Positions 7,209 to 9,501 of a DNA stretch of 9,501 nucleotides are shown here, piece by piece. Within the stretch, counting starts at the first letter, position 1. Each line of letters opens with the position of its first letter. Location of the stretch: NCBI GenBank assembly GCA_934418055.1, contig CAKRWX010000076.1:1-9501 (forward strand), given 5' to 3'. Position numbers and translations under genes: made by a program. Origin of the DNA: an uncultured Lachnospiraceae bacterium. Its GTDB lineage: Bacteria; Bacillota; Clostridia; Lachnospirales; Lachnospiraceae. The notes beneath the pieces were generated by a model. The model searched no databases, had not been told where the DNA came from, and saw nothing but the letters and a program-made list of their open reading frames with translations.

Positions 7209-7241
7209 GGGCTGCTGTAGACAAAACTACAGCGCCCTTTT
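7209..7241 (+). terminator. Rho-independent terminator of the leuB-ilvD-ilvB operon
   Basis: GGGC-T-GCTGTAG (7209-7220) pairs with CTACAGC-GCCC (7227-7237): 11 bp with a single bulged T, a 6-nt loop ACAAAA, and then TTTT. It begins 11 nt after the ilvB stop and separates the branched-chain operon from serC. Confidence 0.88.
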
Positions 7242-7270
7242 CACATATATAAAAATATTTTTAAGAAAGT

Positions 7271-7275
7271 GGGGA
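7271..7275 (+). promoter_or_regulatory. Ribosome binding site that decides the serC start
   Basis: GGGGA lies 8 nt before the ATG at 7284. The in-frame GTG at 7269 overlaps it and has no good site of its own, so 7284 is chosen; MSRVYNFSAGPA is the normal SerC N-terminus. Confidence 0.65.
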
Positions 7276-7283
7276 AAAAGGTT

Positions 7284-8366
7284 ATGAGCAGAGTGTACAA
7301 TTTTTCAGCCGGTCCGGCCGTACTGCCGGAAGAAGTTCTGAAAGAAGCAGCAGCAGAAATGTTAGATTACAAAGGAACCGGAATGTCGGTGATGGAAATG
7401 TCACACCGATCTAAAGCCTTTGAAACCATTATTACGGAAGCAGAAGCGGATTTAAGAGAGTTAATGGGAATTCCGGACAACTATAAGGTGCTGTTCTTAC
7501 AGGGCGGCGCTCATCTGCAGTTCTCTGCGATTCCGCAGAACCTGATGAAACACGGCATAGCGGACTATATCATCACAGGCCAGTGGGCGAAGAAAGCATG
7601 GAAAGAAGCCCAGAAATACGGCAAAGCCAACGCCATCGCTTCCAGCGAAGACAAGACCTTCAGCTATATCCCGGACTGCTCCGATCTTCCAATCGATGAG
7701 GATGCGGATTATGTTTATATCTGTGAGAACAACACCATTTACGGAACCAAGTTCCATGAACTGCCAAACACAAAAGGCAAGACTTTAGTTGCCGACGTGT
7801 CCTCCTGTTTCTTATCTGAGCCGGTGGATGTGACCAAATACGGCCTGATCTACGGCGGAGCCCAGAAAAACATCGGACCGGCTGGCGTAGTCATCGTGAT
7901 CATCCGGGAAGACCTGATCACGGAGGATGTTCTTCCAGGAACACCAACCATGTGCCAGTACAAGGTTCACGCAGATGCCAAATCTCTTTATAATACGCCG
8001 CCTGCTTACGGCATCTACATCTGCGGAAAGGTATTTAAGTGGTTAAAGGCCAGAGGCGGTTTACAGGCCATGAAGGAATACAACGAGAAGAAAGCCAAGA
8101 TCCTCTATGATTTCCTGGATCAGAGCCAGTTATTTAAGGGAACTGTGGAGAAGAAAGACCGCTCCCTCATGAATGTTCCATTTGTCACTGGAGACGCGGA
8201 TCTGGATGCGGAATTTGTGAAAGCAGCTACCGCAGCAGGATTTGTGAACTTAAAAGGCCACAGAAGCGTCGGCGGCATGAGAGCCAGCATTTACAACGCA
8301 ATGCCGATTGAGGGCGTGGAGAAACTGGTGGCATTTATGAAGGACTTTGAGGAGGCGCACAAATAA
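7284..8366 (+). CDS. serC: Phosphoserine aminotransferase
   Basis: A 360-aa PLP-dependent enzyme (E. coli SerC has 362) that converts 3-phosphohydroxypyruvate and glutamate to O-phosphoserine and 2-oxoglutarate; it can also act in pyridoxal phosphate synthesis in some bacteria. Seen: NFSAGPAVLPEEV at the start, SHRSK with His41-Arg42, the PLP-phosphate region QGGAHLQFSAIP, the Schiff-base Lys195 in GGAQKNIGPAG, and GHRSVGGMRASIYNAMP with His326-Arg327, matching E. coli His328-Arg329 that hold the substrate phosphate. All active-site residues are present. Its stop shares one base with the serA start, so the two are translated together. No clear promoter is visible between the preceding terminator and the start; read-through or a promoter overlapping the terminator is needed. 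Confidence 0.96.
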   Translation: MSRVYNFSAGPAVLPEEVLKEAAAEMLDYKGTGMSVMEMSHRSKAFETIITEAEADLRELMGIPDNYKVLFLQGGAHLQFSAIPQNLMKHGIADYIITGQWAKKAWKEAQKYGKANAIASSEDKTFSYIPDCSDLPIDEDADYVYICENNTIYGTKFHELPNTKGKTLVADVSSCFLSEPVDVTKYGLIYGGAQKNIGPAGVVIVIIREDLITEDVLPGTPTMCQYKVHADAKSLYNTPPAYGIYICGKVFKWLKARGGLQAMKEYNEKKAKILYDFLDQSQLFKGTVEKKDRSLMNVPFVTGDADLDAEFVKAATAAGFVNLKGHRSVGGMRASIYNAMPIEGVEKLVAFMKDFEEAHK

Positions 8367-9501
8367 TGAAAAATATCTATTGCTTTAACGCAATTTCCAA
8401 ATACGGAACCGACCGGTTGACCGATGACTATGCAATGACCGATGATCTGGCAAAGGCAGACGGCGTGCTGGTGAGAAGCGCGGTTCTTCACGAGACAGAG
8501 TTTGGCGATTCCCTGCTTGCCATCGCAAGAGCCGGAGCTGGTGTCAATAACATTCCTTTGGATCGCTGCGCCAATGAGGGTATCGTGGTGTTCAACACCC
8601 CAGGTGCCAATGCCAACGGCGTCAAAGAGCTGGTGATCGCCGGACTGCTGCTGGCAGCCAGAGACGTAGTCGGCGGTATTGAGTGGTGCAAAGAGAACAA
8701 AGGGGATGCCAATATCGCGAAAAGCGTGGAGAAAGCCAAAAAGGCGTTTGCAGGCTATGAGATCAAAGGCAAAAAGCTTGGCGTCATCGGCCTTGGAGCC
8801 ATCGGCGCGGAGGTTGCCAACACCGCGGCAGCTCTTGGCATGGAAGTTTATGGATATGACCCATATATCTCCATCAATGCAGCGTGGGCTTTATCCCGTG
8901 ATGTAAAACATATCACTTCTGTGGATACCATTTACCAGGAGTGCGACTATATTACCGTTCATGTGCCGTTGCTGGACAGCACAAAGGGCATGATCAACGC
9001 AGAGACCATCAGACAGATGAAGGACGGCGTGGTGGTATTGAACTTCGCCAGAGACCTTCTGGTGGACGATGACGCCATGGCAGCGGCTCTGGAGGCTGGA
9101 AAAGTCCGCCGCTATGTGACAGATTTCCCGAATCCAAAGTCTGTAGCCATGAAGAATGTGATCGCAATCCCGCATCTGGGCGCTTCCACCGAGGAATCTG
9201 AGGATAACTGTGCCAAGATGGCAGTGGAAGAACTGATGGATTATCTGGAAAATGGAAACATCCGCAATTCTGTCAATTATCCAAACTGCGATATGGGTGT
9301 CTGCCGGGCCGCAAGCCGTGTGGCTGTGTTACATCTGAATGTTCCGAACATGATCGGCCAGATCACTGGAATTTTAGCATCCGGCAATGTGAACATTTCC
9401 GATATGACCAATAAGAGCCGTGACAAGTACGCTTACACCCTGTTAGATCTTGAGAATCCGGCAGATGAAGGCATGGTAGAGAAATTAAAGGCCATCAAGG
9501 G
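8366..9501 (+). CDS. serA: D-3-phosphoglycerate dehydrogenase with ACT domain (3' end cut by window)
   Basis: Translation from the ATG at 8366 gives 378 residues without a stop; clade members are about 387 aa, so only a few residues are missing. It oxidises 3-phosphoglycerate to 3-phosphohydroxypyruvate with NAD+, starting serine synthesis. Seen: substrate-binding VLVRSAVLH and GAGVNNIPLD, the Rossmann motif GLGAIG at 142-147 with NAD-favouring Asp165, catalytic Arg229 (NFAR) and His270 (PHLGAST), and a C-terminal ACT regulatory domain from about residue 316 (VLHLNVPNMIGQITGIL), likely for serine feedback. Odd points: NFARDLLV replaces the usual NxARGxLV, and DFPNP (253-257) stands where most relatives have a VFxxEP motif with the catalytic Glu, giving Asn256. 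GGAGG at 8351-8355, inside serC, is its ribosome binding site; TAATG couples it to serC. Confidence 0.93.
   Translation, partial: MKNIYCFNAISKYGTDRLTDDYAMTDDLAKADGVLVRSAVLHETEFGDSLLAIARAGAGVNNIPLDRCANEGIVVFNTPGANANGVKELVIAGLLLAARDVVGGIEWCKENKGDANIAKSVEKAKKAFAGYEIKGKKLGVIGLGAIGAEVANTAAALGMEVYGYDPYISINAAWALSRDVKHITSVDTIYQECDYITVHVPLLDSTKGMINAETIRQMKDGVVVLNFARDLLVDDDAMAAALEAGKVRRYVTDFPNPKSVAMKNVIAIPHLGASTEESEDNCAKMAVEELMDYLENGNIRNSVNYPNCDMGVCRAASRVAVLHLNVPNMIGQITGILASGNVNISDMTNKSRDKYAYTLLDLENPADEGMVEKLKAIK

Noticed and set aside
8679..8906. Plus-strand 75-codon frame inside serA
   Set aside because: It is out of frame with a well-supported serA reading frame and its low-complexity Arg/Lys/Ala composition is typical of a shadow frame.
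1..9501. Mobile element, CRISPR array, toxin-antitoxin or defence system
   Set aside because: No transposase, integrase, direct-repeat array, terminal repeats or defence domains are visible; every long gene is a recognised housekeeping gene and composition is uniform.

Overview
This window looks like chromosomal core-metabolism DNA from an anaerobic Firmicute, most likely a Lachnospiraceae or related Clostridia member. The support is the protein style (IlvB, SerC and SerA wording typical of that clade), strong AGGAGG-type ribosome binding sites, near-balanced base composition, and an E. coli-type, probably oxygen-labile dihydroxy-acid dehydratase. All genes lie on the + strand. There are no mobile elements, CRISPR arrays, tRNAs or rRNAs, and no intergenic gap reaches 300 bases.

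Positions 1-1782 hold a secretion/tRNA-modification group: the 3' end of secF, then tgt 2 nt later, then yajC, closed by a good intrinsic terminator. Positions 1802-2419 hold a YihX-like HAD hydrolase whose ribosome binding site starts almost immediately after that terminator.

Positions 2420-2616 are the regulatory heart of the window. They hold a LysR/CcpC-type dyad (ATAAC-N5-GTTAT), an 8-bp inverted repeat and a near-consensus sigma-A promoter (TTGAAA-N17-TATTAT). These drive leuB-ilvD-ilvB (2617-7198), which ends at a second intrinsic terminator (7209-7241). IlvB makes acetolactate or acetohydroxybutyrate, IlvD makes the 2-keto acids common to valine, isoleucine and leucine, and LeuB performs the oxidation step of leucine synthesis. 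ilvC, ilvN, leuA and leuCD are not in the window, so the pathway must be completed elsewhere.

Positions 7284-9501 hold serC-serA, translationally coupled by a 1-nt stop/start overlap; together they turn 3-phosphoglycerate into phosphoserine. SerA is cut by the window edge near its C-terminus and belongs to a divergent clade in which the usual catalytic Glu position appears to be Asn.

I found no convincing undescribed system. The best leads are the SerA active-site variant, the LysR-type operator with no regulator in view, and the altered secF-tgt-yajC order.
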